From Neofusicoccum parvum (taxonomy: Eukaryota > Ascomycota > Dothideomycetes > Botryosphaeriales > Botryosphaeriaceae), in the NCBI GenBank assembly GCA_020912385.1, contig CP087213.1:2108001-2172000 (forward strand): a stretch of 64,000 nt of DNA, written 5' to 3'. Below the pieces are notes generated by a model that was not told where the DNA came from, did not search any database, and saw only the letters and a program-made list of their open reading frames with translations. Numbering within the stretch: position 1 is the first letter of the stretch; every line of letters begins with the position of its first letter. Positions 45,965 to 57,385 of this stretch are shown here, one piece after another. Position numbers and translations under genes: made by a program.

Positions 45965-46345
45965 ACGCTAACCACGACGCGACGACGATTATGCCCGCAT
46001 AGATTTCATGGATACGGTATGGTGCTAGTAGTTTCGGCAGACTGTTCTATTTATTCGATTCATGATCTCGCTTGCTGCTCCACCTCATTCGCGTGCCGTC
46101 GAGTGCCCAGTGTCTTGTCACGGCCATCACGAGTCATCGGAGCATCGGCGCCGCGCCCGGCGCCTCAGCGTCTAAGCCACTCCATCCCTGTCTCTCCACC
46201 ACATCTCGCTGCCCACATCAAACAACCAAGGCTGCACGTCTGCCCTACCTGTAATTGCTGACAAGACCGCGCGACTCGCCGAAAGCACACAGTCACCACC
46301 ACCCCCCGTTTCTCCTTCTGGAGAGCACCGCCCCCAGAGCATCGC
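45965..46345. other. Convergent intergenic region
   Basis: About 380 bp between converging Atg28-like and urea transporter genes. Should contain both 3'UTRs. Nothing else recognised. Confidence 0.5.
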
Positions 46346-49300
46346 TCAACCGACCTTCTCGGTCACGGCCGCAGTCTCGTAATCGACACGGTCCTCCCCG
46401 CTCGCATTCGCTACCGCAACGCCGTCGATGGACGACACGGCGCTGCCGCCGGAACGAGTCGGAGAGCTCCCCGTCGCGTAGCGGAAGAAGCGAGCGATGG
46501 AAGCTCGACCTTCCCAAACGGGATAGCAGGTGATGGTAATAGCCGCGAAGAAGCCCCAGAGGAAGACGACGACGATCCAGCCGCGGAAGAAGGGCTTGGA
46601 GAAGACTGCCGGCGTCAGTTAGAGGAGGATTGCATCATTCTTCAGGGGAGCGCTCTGGTTTCAGGAGGAAGTAAAAAACGAACGATTGGCACGTGGGAGA
46701 GACGAGGATGGGTGGGCTTGAGAGAGTGGGCTTGGGGGGGATCAAGGAGATGTTGGCGAGAGGATAGGAAAGAGGGGTAGGACGGGAGCCAAAGGAAAAC
46801 AAGAAAAAAAACGGGCTTGCGGCTCGCTTCCACACACAAGGAGCCTACGGCACATGGAGCCGGGCCGCGACAGCAAGTTTTAAAGTTTGAAGGGTCAGGG
46901 CAGGGCTGCGAGGGGGCAGGGATGGTATGTACGGTCCAAGCGCAAGATAGGCAAACGGGACCGTTGCGGGCGTAGGCACTCACCGTAGTCGGACGCGTAC
47001 ATGGGGATCGGCCACAGGATGCAGAAGGAGAGGCAGAGCAGCACGCAGCACACGGCGGCCTTCTTGCGCGCGACCAGCAGCCGCGCGTTCACTTCCTCGT
47101 CGTGCTCCTTGTTGCCGTCTTCCTCCGCCTCCTGCTCGACCACACGCGCGGCCGCGTCGTCGCCGCCTCGGCTGCGCTTTTGCAGGTCTTCGAGCGTGCC
47201 CACGTCGGACTTGATCTGCTTGAAGATCTCCCAGTCGAAGTCGGCGGGCGAGATGTACGTGATCAGCGGCGTGAGGACCATCGGGCCGCAGATGGACATC
47301 CTGAAATACAAGGCACATTTGGTCAGAATCTCGGAACTCGTGTACGCTCATGCCAATCAAGACTTCTACACAGTGCTTATCTATGGGACATGTGTCGACA
47401 CGGAGCATCGGGAGTCGGGGTCATCGACTTACATGTTCCCAGCCACAAGTGGCAACGGTTGGCTCGTCGTCTCGATCGTCACCGCGCCGTAGTGTGTGTA
47501 CGCAGTGCAGAACCAGGCCACAGCTGCGGCCAGCGTCGAGCAGAGCGGCGAGATAATGACGGCGGCGAGCGATTGCTTGCGCCACATGATGGTGCAGGCC
47601 ATGGGCACGATGGCCGAGTCGACGAAGATGCCGATTGAGGTGATGAGGTAGTTGACGCTGAATCTAGAGGCATTCGAAATACCATCAGTACGATCGGCTC
47701 TGCATATCTGGGGAGGAGAGATCAAGATTGAGGTGATGAGTGTACCCTGCATGGTTGAAAGCAACGCTGATGGCGGCGACCACGACACCGAAGGCGATGA
47801 CGATGATGTGGGAGACGCGGACGAGCTGCGCTGAGTTGGCCGTCGGGTTGATGTAGGCCTTGTAGATGTCGTAAGTTCCGAGCGCTGCGGTCGCGACGGT
47901 TTCGGAGGACATCTGTTTTTGCAAGGCGTAAGTATGATTTCTCCTCGCAACTCTCGTCGTCATCTTTTCAGCACTGGTTTCCACATCTCCCTCTCCTCAG
48001 CACGAGAAGCCCCTCGTCATAGCCCCAACCCAACCCCTCTCCCCACAAAAGACTCGAACCGCACTCACCGCAGACGTCACTGCCATAAACCCCATCAGCA
48101 GCACCGCAATCACGCCCCCCTTGCCCATGACCGCGTACGCTGCGTACGGCATCGCCATGCCGGCCGACACTTCCTCGGTGGTCATGCGGTTCGGGTACGT
48201 CGGGAAGAGCGGCAGGTGCTCAGTAGCGGCGGCGGCCAAGCCGAACGTCGACGCCAGCACGAACGGGATCGTGAACCAGCAGAGCCCGCCGAGCATGTAG
48301 CCCGGGTAGGTGGCGGACGGATCGGCGGCGATGGCCTTTTGGAAGCTGTGGGAACGGTCAGGGCCTTTATCGGTGTGAATGAGGGTTGCCGATGCTCGAG
48401 GTAGGATCTCCCGTTCCCGCACCCGTTCCTTTCACATGGAGTTTCGGGAGAGGGGGTGAGCCGTCGGCAGGAGAGAAAAGCTAGGACTCACAGCTGCGAA
48501 TCAACGCAAGACGCAAACGAAGCACCCATGAAGATCAGCCCGATGTACCCGCCGCCGGGGCTCTTCATCGTCACGTACGACCCGTCCTTGTTGCCCTCGA
48601 CCGGGTGCAGCGCCGCGGCTTCGGCCAGCAGCTCCCACATGCGGTCCGGCGACCCGATTGCCGAGGAGGTCGTGTAGACCATGAACAGCGTCGTGAGCAT
48701 GACGATGTAAATGATGACCGTATGAGCCTACGTCGTCGGATTAAAGTCAGCGTTTCCACGTTCACCCACCCCTGTCCTTTTCTTGTCCCGCGCTCCGCCG
48801 TTTCAAAGGCACTGCAGAACTCACCCAATCGGTGAGGAATGTAGCCTTGATACCTGTTCGGGCGCAGCCGCGATCCCGTCAGCCCTGTGAAACGAGACAA
48901 AAAGTGGAACCCGTTGCAGAGGTGCCGGCCAGTGAGACAAGGACGTACCTCCGAAGAGCGTGTAGATGAGCACGCCGATCGGGAACAGGAAGCACGCTGC
49001 GTCGCGGTTCATGCCCGTCATCGAGCTGTACAAAGTGCTGCCGCCCACCAACAGGTTGACCGTCGTGAAGATCTGGAAGATCAGGCTGTAGCACATAAGC
49101 GTGATGTGGCCGGCCGGCCCGTAACGCTTCTTGACTACTTCGAGGAAGGTGTGGGCGCGGGGGGCTTTGCGTTTGAGCTCGATTGCTAGAGCGGTGTCAG
49201 CCGGTGCGACGAGCATGGGACGGCAAGATGGAAGAACACGAGAGCTTGTTTCTCGTACTTGTTTCTTTCTGAGGAACGACTTACCGGCCAGTGCGAACAT

Positions 49301-49891
49301 GAAGATCTGGAACGTCGCGCCGGCACCGTACCAGAACGGGCCGCTGACGCCGTAGAGGTATCCATCTGTTCGCATGCACTTTCTATCAGCTTCAATCTCT
49401 TCCTCCGCCTCTTCTGACATCTGAAGGAGTCCAATCCCGGCACCGCTTGCTAAAAGAAAAAACAACAGTCCGGTTTTCCCTTCTCATCTATTCCGATGGA
49501 GATGCTTCAACCCAAGCCCATCCACCACTGCTTCTAAAATCCCTCCTCGCTATTACTCTGGTCTCCCTGCCCTGCACCCCGCAGCCCTCCAGTCCACCAA
49601 CACCAACCACAGCCACCTGAAATCCCAGCCAAGAAAGAACAAAAACTCACCAGTCGTACTGCTCAACAACGTCGCGGCAATCGTCCACGAGGAAACCACC
49701 GCCGTCGCGACCAACCCCGTCTTCACCGAGTGCTTGGCCGTCATGTACATCTCGCTAGTCTGCACCTCGGCCAGGTAGCGCGACAGGCCCCAGGAGAGCA
49801 AGCTCATGCCGATGGCGAAGGCGGCGCCGAGGCCGACGACCAGGCCGTAGCCGACCGAGGGGGCGAAGAAGGGTGGGGAGGCTGCTGTCAT
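46346..49891 (-). CDS. DUR3: DUR3-type urea transporter (sodium:solute symporter family)
   Basis: High-affinity urea (and polyamine) proton symporter of the plasma membrane, ~15 membrane segments. Start MTAASPPFFAPSVGYGLVVG at 49891, stop TGA at 46346. About nine exons; the last (46346-46605) follows a long ~375-nt intron. Conserved stretches: YLYGVSGPFWYGAGATFQI, TFLEVVKKRYGPAGHITLM, FTTVNLLVGGSTLYSSMTGM, IKATFLTDWAHTVIIYIVM, VAGNMMSICGPMVLTPLITY. A large hydrophilic loop (EDLQKRSRGGDDAAARVVEQ to EHDEEVN) separates the last three membrane spans, as in UreA/Dur3. C-terminus ends AAVTEKVG. Exon boundaries were inferred by translation continuity. Expression of such genes is under nitrogen control, but no GATA cluster was checked by computation. 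Confidence 0.9.
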
Positions 49892-51110
49892 TGTTGTTTT
49901 GCTGCGCCGCCGCGGGGGTGGTTGGGTGCGGGCGCTGGAGACCTGGCGGGTGGTTGGGGGGGAGAGGGAAACGGGTGTTAGAGGTGGTGGGCAGGCAAGG
50001 GTTGATGATGGACGTAAATATCTCTCGAACGAGGCACGATGACAGCATGTACATATGCAGGACGTGTGGATCCAATTATATCCCCGCAGATGGGTCTGGG
50101 GTGCGAGAACGTCGTTGTTCTTTGCTGATTGCCGGTATCTACCAAGGTTGAGCGGACCAACGGCGCGCCGAAAGCCAACTTCCATCTCTTGTTCGGCTGC
50201 TGCCTCAATTGCAAGCGGCCAGCGTCAAGAGCGTCAGAGATACCTGTGCATGTGGAAAGATAAGCGAATGAGAGTGACAGCTAGCAACGTGGAGATAGAC
50301 GGGAGAGACGGCGGTCGGGCGCATGTGAGTTAGTGTTCGCAGGTCACAACCCTTGTCCGCCCGGCATTGGAGCATGACATGATATGCATGGGGGAGCATT
50401 ATCGGGACAGGAACGCGATCAGCATGCGGAGTTAGGACCACTACAATGGAACGTCATGTGGAGTGTCGTTGATACTGCTGAAGAAGCGATGGGCAATTGC
50501 TGAGCCGCCGACAGGCCATCATCAGACCGGCTTGTCGCGTTCTCGTTCACGGTCAGTCAAGGAGCCCAGATGGCTCAAGCGCCGTCAAGCAATCTTGACA
50601 GCTCTCAAACCCGTGGAGCTTGTTGTGCTGGGGGAAGGTTAGTAGTGTGGTTTCAGCAAGCTGGCCAAGAGTGGGATTGGATCGGCCCCCGCTATCAAAG
50701 GCTTGATAAGGACCGTTCGTCTGATATGCGCGCAGCCCGAGGGCCACCAATCCTCGATGGAAATAACCGCTGATAGACGTGTCAGTCAGCATGTCCACCC
50801 TGCGATGTAGACGTACGTTCGAGTCGTGCGGTGCGCGGTCGAAGGGAAAAGGAATCAAAAAATGCTGTCCGAATTTCGGAACATCTCGGTAAACGTCAGA
50901 CCACTGCGAATCTCGTTCTAACAATGACAGAAACGACAGTAGTAAATCCAGTATGCGCCTTGGTTCCCTTCAGGTACTCGGTTCAGAGCACGGTATCACT
51001 CCATTTCCCATCCCAGCTGACTCCTGAAGTCGTGAATCGCTCTTTAAATCCTCTGCTAAACGCCTTCCATGCGGGGTTGCTCGAAACACTGTGGCAAATT
51101 TGATAACATT
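49892..51110. other. Intergenic upstream of the urea transporter
   Basis: About 1.2 kb. Contains the transporter promoter and the 3'UTR of the Zn2Cys6 gene. Frames at 50553-50924 and nearby lack any domain. Nothing else recognised. Confidence 0.5.
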
Positions 51111-53036
51111 TCATGTCAACGCCAACCGCCAACGCCGCCGAGCGAGCACGTCAATCCAATCAACCCGTCGCTGCCCGTTTCCGGGGATGTTGCCAGCGCG
51201 TAATCGCCACAGCTCATCCAGGACGGTCAAAGCCACCTCGACGTTGTGGAAATGGCGATAGTTGATGATGTCCAACATTCGCTGGCGGATAATACGTATC
51301 TGCTCTGCTTGATCTGTCTCTCCGCCTGCCATGAACAGTGGGAAGAGGAGCGTTGTCTCTGGAAGGCATCTGACAGGCATCTTTTCCACCGCTTCGACAA
51401 TCCCTTGGACTGGTGTGGCCAGCTTGCGATCTAAGGCTGGCGTGAGGTCTGGTAGATGGCGCCTGAGTACGCGGTATAGGTGGATCAATGCGGCGTTACG
51501 GTAAGTCTCGGCCATTTGCACCAGATGGATGTCCTGGCAATCCGGTGGGGTCCATTCTTGAAGTTCAGTTTCCAGCCGCTGGGCTCGGGTCGAGAAATCC
51601 GATCTCGTTTGTGATTGTCCATTGGTCTCCGGCTTGGGAATGTCTACCCGGGGAACATGCTGGATTTCGGGATCCTCCATAATGTCCACTTCGTCTTCGC
51701 CAACGACTGTTGGTGACGTTGTCGTTGTTGTGGATGATGCAGGGGAAGGCGACTTCGAGGCTTCGGTGGCGAAGACTGCGGCAGCCTCTGCCATGTCGGC
51801 GTTGAGAACGCTGACCTCGGAGATGATGTAGATTATCCTAGATGCTAGGCCGAAATATGAGTCTACGACGTCCTCTTCTTCCGATTGCCAGTAGTAGCCT
51901 GAGATCAAGGGTCGCGTGTTCATCGTGATGGTATGTAGGACATCATGGTATGCGAAATTACGCTTGAGCCACCGGCCTTCGAACGTGTTGAAGAAACTCC
52001 CGAGCTGGTCAGCGCTTAGTTGGCCATCGTTGTACATGGTTCCAGAGGTGGCTCGTATTATCTGGGATGCTCCGACAAGGTGGTTGTACCACTTGCTCGT
52101 ATCGCCGAGGATGGATTCCATGGAGCACAGCACCAGGCAGCAGGACAGGTCGAGTTCGGGATCCCGGTCGGAAGAAGAAAGAGAAGCTGAAAGAGAGCTT
52201 AGGGCATTGCAACGACTCTGCAGTGCAACAACCTCATATGACTTGTCTCGCAGGGACAAGTGGGAAGAGGAATGGGCGATGATAGCATTCAGCAACATTG
52301 GAGACTCGGTGGCCATAGGGAGAAATACTGCTTTGTTAGCATGTGGCTCTTGCACGGTCAGACACAGACTTACCAGAAGCAAAGCAATTATTCTCAAGTG
52401 TACTAGTTAAAAGAGTAGAAAGCGTCTGAAGGTAGTAACGAAGTAAGAGTCTGCGGCTAGCGGCGGCAGAGCTGTCGCCGGCAGTTCCGGGCCAGCTCGC
52501 TATCGGGTCCAGGGAGAGGACTGGCGCTGTCCATGTCGAAGACGGAACGTTGAGTACGGTGGACGACGAGGTTGCGAGGACGGTGGTGTTCGTCTCGGCA
52601 GCCGTCCCGTTGGCTGGCGCATCGGCGGGAGCGGCTTTCCCGACAACAGCTTGCCGTGGCTCCTCGCGGATACACTCAAAATTAAGTCGTCGACAGTGGT
52701 CGCAGACAGGCTACAGACGAGAGGTCAGCATGCACGACCGCGTGACCGAGCCCGGCGACAGCAGGTTCCAGCTGCTGGGACCGGCCAGCAAGGCCGGACC
52801 GAGGCGCTGGGACGACAGGTTTAAGCTCACATATTCGTTCGTGCACTTTTTCTTGCTATAGGGGCCATGTTAGAGAATAGTAATCTATCTGAACAGTGAT
52901 GACTAAAGCCGGCAACGTACCGACGACGGCAGGTAACGCAGCCGGTGCGCTCTCTGGTGGTGCCGGTCCTCTTCCGGATGCGCCGTTTGGCGGTTTGGGA
53001 GTCGGACTGGTCGGTTGGGGGAGCTGGATCGGACAT
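51111..53036 (-). CDS. Zn2Cys6 transcription factor with fungal-specific (Fungal_trans_2) domain
   Basis: Nuclear zinc-cluster regulator. Start MSDPAPPTDQSDSQTAKRRI at 53036. The binuclear cluster is spread over three exons. CVTCRRR is spliced to KKKCTNEY, then to PVCDHCRRLNFEC, giving exactly C-x2-C-x6-C-x6-C-x2-C-x6-C. A Ser/Ala linker follows (PADAPANGTAAETNTTVLAT). Then comes the long helical fungal domain 2: FLPMATESPMLLNAIIAHSS, LDLSCCLVLCSMESILGDTS, YNHLVGASQIIRATSG, and a C-terminal run ending DWIDVLARRRWRLALT. A Ser/Thr/Pro insertion sits at ~51700. Introns are short with GTACGT, GTGAGC and GTAAGTC donors. Target genes are unknown. The nearest genes are the urea transporter downstream on the same strand and the aminotransferase upstream, so nitrogen-related regulation is conceivable but unsupported. 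Confidence 0.9.
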
Positions 53037-53892
53037 GTCTGTCACATAGTGCAGCTCGGGTTGCGCGCGGGGTCGGGCGGGATTGGCACGGTGGTGTGGG
53101 GGTCTGCAGGCGGCCCGTAGCACCTGAGCAAGATTTGCTTGACCAGTTTAGTGGGGAGAGCCGGTGGATAAGGCCAGCGGAACGGGGTGAGGACGAAGCG
53201 CGTCAACGGCGGGAGGGAGGTTTGAGCAGAGGCCGCAGCTTCGCGGAAAGCTTCGATTTGAGCCATCAGCCCCGGGAGGCCCGTGACTAAGCCGCCCGCC
53301 GAAACGGGCTAGCCCGCGCCCTATCGTGCGCGTGCCTGAGGGGAAGCTGGCGCCGACCAGCCCAGCGCCGCCGTGTCTGGAGGGGCGGCTTTCGACGGAC
53401 GCGGGCGGCTCGAGCCAGGTCCTCCAGAGCTGCCGTGCAGACAGGTGCTTCAGACCGGCCGGCGTGGCTGGACGCTGTGGTTTCCTCGCACTTGCTATCC
53501 GTTTTAGTGGCCCTCTGCAGCTCCTCCTATCGTCTCGGGATCCGCAAGCCGAGTCCCGTCGCCTCCGCCTCGCCAGCGCTCGCGCCGTCTCTCTCTCGCT
53601 GCTCCTCTTGCGCTGCTGCCGCTCGCTTCTTCTCCATAGCCATGTCCAGCGCCAACAAGGTGCTTTTCTCCGCTCGCCGCCGACGTGCAACACCAACATG
53701 CAGCTCATCCAACAACAGCGTGTGTCCGCTCTGGACACCCGGTGATGCGTGTGCACAGCATGCTGTTCGATATCGCCGCCCGCGGCCACGACCGATCATG
53801 CCGCACCCCGCGCGCCAAGGCTCTCTATAAGATAGAACATAAGCTCGCCGCTTGCACCCAATGATAACCGTCTTACCAGCCATTCCGTCACT
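53037..53892. other. Divergent promoter region
   Basis: About 850 bp between the Zn2Cys6 gene and the aminotransferase. The stretch 53570-53640 is CT-rich and leader-like, and a CAG at ~53878 just before the ATG may be a 5'UTR intron acceptor. No other gene. Confidence 0.5.
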
Positions 53893-55472
53893 ATGAAGTC
53901 CCTGTTCCGTGCTGACGCCCTGCGTCGTCTTCCCTGTTCCCTGCCTGGCCCCCGTCTCAGTCCCCAGCACCGCGCCAAATCCACGGCCGCCGTCAATGAC
54001 TTCGTCGCCAAGAGTCATGTCATGCACCGCGCGCTGCGGACCGAGCCTCACAGCATCGTCTCGGGCTCGGGCATCACCTTCACGCTGTCGAACGGCAAGA
54101 CGCTGATCGACGCGTCCAGCGGGCCGGCCGTGTCCTGTCTCGGCCACCACCGGCCGTCGGTGGCGGCAGCCGTGGCCGCCCAGATCAACAAGATCGGGTA
54201 CGTCTACAGCGTGGGCTACACCTCCGACCCGGCCGAGGAGCTGGCCACCATGCTGCTGAAGGACCGGCCCGGCGGCCTGTCCCGCGCCATGTTCTTCAAC
54301 TCCGGCAGCGAGGCGACGGACGCGGCGATCAAGCTGGCCACGCAGTACTGGAAGGAGAAGGGCGAGCACCGCCGGCGCAACGTCATCAGCCGCGCGCAGT
54401 CCTATCATGGGAACACGCTGGGCGCCCTCTGCGTTTCCGGCGCCCAGTCCAGACGCGAGATGTACTCGGACTGGTTGAGCGGCAATGTCTCGTTTGTGGA
54501 TCCTTGCTACGCGTACCGGGCGAAGCCGGACGGCCAGAGCGATGAGGAGTACCTGGCCGGCCTTGTCAAGCAGCTCGACGACGAGTTCCAACGGCTGGGC
54601 CCTGACACGGTGTCGGCCTTCTTTGCGGAGACTATCAGCGGGACTACGCTGGGGTGTCTGCCTGCTTTGCCCGGTTACTTCAAAGCTGTGCGCGAGATTT
54701 GCGACAAGTACGGCGCGCTCTTGATCCTGGATGAGGTGAGTATTTGAAACTACAATGTGGATTGTGTGTATGCTGATTTACGTGCAGATCATTTGTGGTA
54801 TGGGCAAAACTGGCACGATGCATGCGTGGCAGCAAGAAGAGGGATTCCGAGGTCCGGACCTGCAGACCATCGGGAAGACGCTTGGAGGAGGCTTTGTCCC
54901 TCTGTCAGCAGTTCTCGTCCACGAGAAGGTCTTCGACGCCTTGGCTGCTGGCAGCGGAGGACTTTCGCACGGCCATACGTTCCAGGTAAGATCCTTATCA
55001 AACCCTCAGCAATGTAGCAAGTCAAGATCTCTAGAATTTCACTCACTCTACACAGGCGCATCCAACAGCTTGCGCAGCGGCAATCGAGGTTCAGAAAATC
55101 GTCGAAAATGAGAACCTCCTGGAAAACTGCGCACGGATGGGGGCTGTCCTGGGGGAGAAGATGAAAGCCGAAATCCTCCCACTGCCGCTGGTTGGCGACG
55201 TTCGAGGTCGAGGACTGTTCTGGTCTGCGGAGTTCGTCTTGGACAAACAGGCCAAAACGCCGTTCCCACTGAGCGAAACCTTCTCGAACAAGGTTGTTGC
55301 GGCTGCGGCTGAGCTGGGGCTGAACATCCTGGGAAATCTGGGCAAAACGGGAGCGATTGACGTGGAGCATGTTATGATCGCGCCGCCCTACATAATTACC
55401 GAGGACGAGGTCGCAGAGGTGGTGAGGCTGCTGAAGAAGGCGATCGAGAAGGCCAGTGAGCCGTATCTATAG
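53893..55472 (+). CDS. Class-III (PLP-dependent) aminotransferase
   Basis: Transfers an amino group from an omega-amino substrate or amino acid to an oxo-acid with pyridoxal phosphate. Exons 53893-54735, 54788-54985 and 55056-55472 sum to 1458 nt, 485 aa, all phase 0. N-terminus MKSLFRADALRRLPCSLPGP resembles a mitochondrial presequence. Fold-type I class-III landmarks: FNSGSEATDAAIKLATQYW (PLP phosphate region), SRAQSYHGNTLGALCVSGAQ, and ILDEIICGMGKTGTMHAW (PLP-ring Asp). Then TIGKTLGGGFVPLSAVLVHE with the Schiff-base Lys near 310, HTFQAHPTACAAAIEVQ, and a C-terminal domain ending ASEPYL. The substrate cannot be named from sequence; it is not an obvious ornithine or GABA aminotransferase. 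Confidence 0.92.
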
Positions 55473-55795
55473 ATGCGATTAGATAGCCCATGGTCGACTG
55501 CACAGACAATCAAGTTGCCTCTTTGGGCAGTCGGGAGGCTGCCAGCGGCCTTTCTGCCGGATGCAGCAAGTGATGTGAGGGCTCCGCGGTGCGCTCGAGA
55601 GCAATACTCCGGCATGGGGAGCACCGCATTCGCCGGGCGCCGACCAATGCGAGGCCGGCGATATGTAAAGTGGCGCAGGCGGGATGCGGCTGGTGCTGCC
55701 CAGCGCTGCGGCTCCGGCGCGCCGAAAATTACATGCCCGCGCCCAGCACTGGCTCCTCCGCCGCACCGCAGCGCAACCATGAGCACCCGCAAGAC

Positions 55796-57385
55796 ATGAT
55801 CCTCCGACCGCCCCTGCTGCGCAACGCGCCCCTGCAGGATGCCGCTCCTGTCTGCCTGCGCTGCCTGCGCAGGCTGTCCCGCTCCGCCCAGCCGCCCGCC
55901 CGCCGTCTGCTGTCCACCTCGCCGCCCGTGAAGGACGCCGCCATCGCGCCCCGGAACCCCCGCACCGCCTTCAAGAAGGAATACTTTTGGGCCAATGCCG
56001 TCTTGGACGACGTGCTGTCGGGCGCACGGCGAGGTGTCTGGAGCAATGCCGTCCGCGGCCGCGACCAGGCCAAAGACGACGCGGGCCCTGCGCCGTCGAC
56101 GCTCCACCAACAGCCCAAGATCGCCCAGGTGGTGGCCAATGATGCCAATGCCGGCGCCGAGCTCGTCAATGAGCTCCCCCACCGCCGCCGGAAGCGTCTA
56201 CGAGAAGAAGCGAAGCAGGCAGCCTCCGACACCGACATCCGCCCCGACGCCTCGGCCACGCTCTCCAACAGCGCCTCCGCGCTGCCCGTCCAATCGCTCC
56301 GCCGCCGCTTCCTCACGTACCTGGCCCTGACCAAGCCACGCCTCTCGTTCCTCATCGTCCTGACCACCACCGTCCCGTATGCCATCTACCCAGTCCCGGC
56401 AATGCTGGCGCCCGCCGCCACCGCCACACCGTCGCTCTCCACCCTCACGCTCCTCTTCCTCACGACCGGCACCGCGCTCGCCTCGGCCTCGGCCAACACC
56501 TTCAACATGCTCTTCGAGCCGGCCCACGACGCGAAGATGAGCCGCACGAAGAACCGGCCATTGGTGCGCGGCCTGATCAGCAAGCGCGGCGCCCTCATCT
56601 TCGCCCTCGCCACGGGCGTCGCGGGCGTGGCGTCGCTCTACTACGGCGTCAACCCCACGACCGCCTTCCTCGGCGGGCTCAACATCTTCGTGTACGCGGG
56701 GCTGTACACGCCGATGAAGCGCGTGTCGGTGCTCAACACGTGGATGGGCGCCGTGGTCGGCGGCATCCCGCCGCTGATGGGCTGGACGGCGGCGGCCGGG
56801 CAGTGCGCGACGGGCGGCGGCACGTGGCAGGACCTGCTGTTCGGCCCGGGCAGCGCGGGCGGCTGGCTGCTCGGCGCGCTGCTGTTCGCGTGGCAGTTCC
56901 CGCACTTCAACGCGCTGAGCTGGACCATCCGCGACGAGTACAAGCACGCCGGCTACCGCATGCTCGCCTGGACCAACCCCCGCATGAACGGCCGCGTCGC
57001 CCTGCGCTACTCCGTCCTCATGTTCCCCGTCTGCTTCGGCCTCGCCTACGTCGGCGTCACCGACTGGGGCTTCGTCGCCACGAGCTCGGCCATCAATGGC
57101 TGGATGACGTATGAAGCGGCGCGTTTCTGGTGGTATGAGGGCGCGAAGGGGACGGCGAGAGGACTGTTCTGGGCGAGTGTGTGGCACCTGCCCATCGTGC
57201 TGGTGCTGGCCATGGCTCACAAGAAGGGGCTCTGGCAGAGGGTATGGAGGAGCGTGACGGGCAGCCCGGTGGTGGAGGAAGAGGACGACGAGTATTGGGA
57301 GGACGACGACGAAGAGGAGGGAGATCCAAATGTGCTCCCGAAGCCGGCGGGTAAGGCAACGACCATAACAGCTGTTGCGAGGTGA
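55796..57385 (+). CDS. COX10: Protoheme IX farnesyltransferase, mitochondrial (COX10)
   Basis: Converts heme B to heme O by farnesylation in the mitochondrial inner membrane, a step in heme A supply to cytochrome c oxidase. Single exon, 529 aa, from MILRPPLLRNAPLQDAAPVC. The N-terminus is a basic presequence. The UbiA core has both conserved loops: NTFNMLFEPAHDAKMSRTKN followed by RPLV (near residue 233), and the second N-D region AWTNPRMNGRVA, plus YTPMKRVSVLNTWMGAVVGG with IPPLMGW. About eight membrane segments. The C-terminus is acidic (EEEDDEYWEDDDEEEGDPN). Only 323 bp separate it from the end of the aminotransferase on the same strand. The Met at 55589 would add a leader of low likelihood. 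Confidence 0.96.
   Translation: MILRPPLLRNAPLQDAAPVCLRCLRRLSRSAQPPARRLLSTSPPVKDAAIAPRNPRTAFKKEYFWANAVLDDVLSGARRGVWSNAVRGRDQAKDDAGPAPSTLHQQPKIAQVVANDANAGAELVNELPHRRRKRLREEAKQAASDTDIRPDASATLSNSASALPVQSLRRRFLTYLALTKPRLSFLIVLTTTVPYAIYPVPAMLAPAATATPSLSTLTLLFLTTGTALASASANTFNMLFEPAHDAKMSRTKNRPLVRGLISKRGALIFALATGVAGVASLYYGVNPTTAFLGGLNIFVYAGLYTPMKRVSVLNTWMGAVVGGIPPLMGWTAAAGQCATGGGTWQDLLFGPGSAGGWLLGALLFAWQFPHFNALSWTIRDEYKHAGYRMLAWTNPRMNGRVALRYSVLMFPVCFGLAYVGVTDWGFVATSSAINGWMTYEAARFWWYEGAKGTARGLFWASVWHLPIVLVLAMAHKKGLWQRVWRSVTGSPVVEEEDDEYWEDDDEEEGDPNVLPKPAGKATTITAVAR

Noticed and set aside
48040..48070. tRNA-like GGTTCGAGTC on the minus strand
   Set aside because: Lies in a urea transporter intron and no cloverleaf forms around it.
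53641..53830. Small ORF starting MSSANKVLF upstream of the aminotransferase
   Set aside because: CT-rich leader context, and splicing it to the aminotransferase exon gives the wrong frame; more likely 5'UTR.
53527..54591. 354-codon minus-strand open frame
   Set aside because: Antisense to aminotransferase exon 1.
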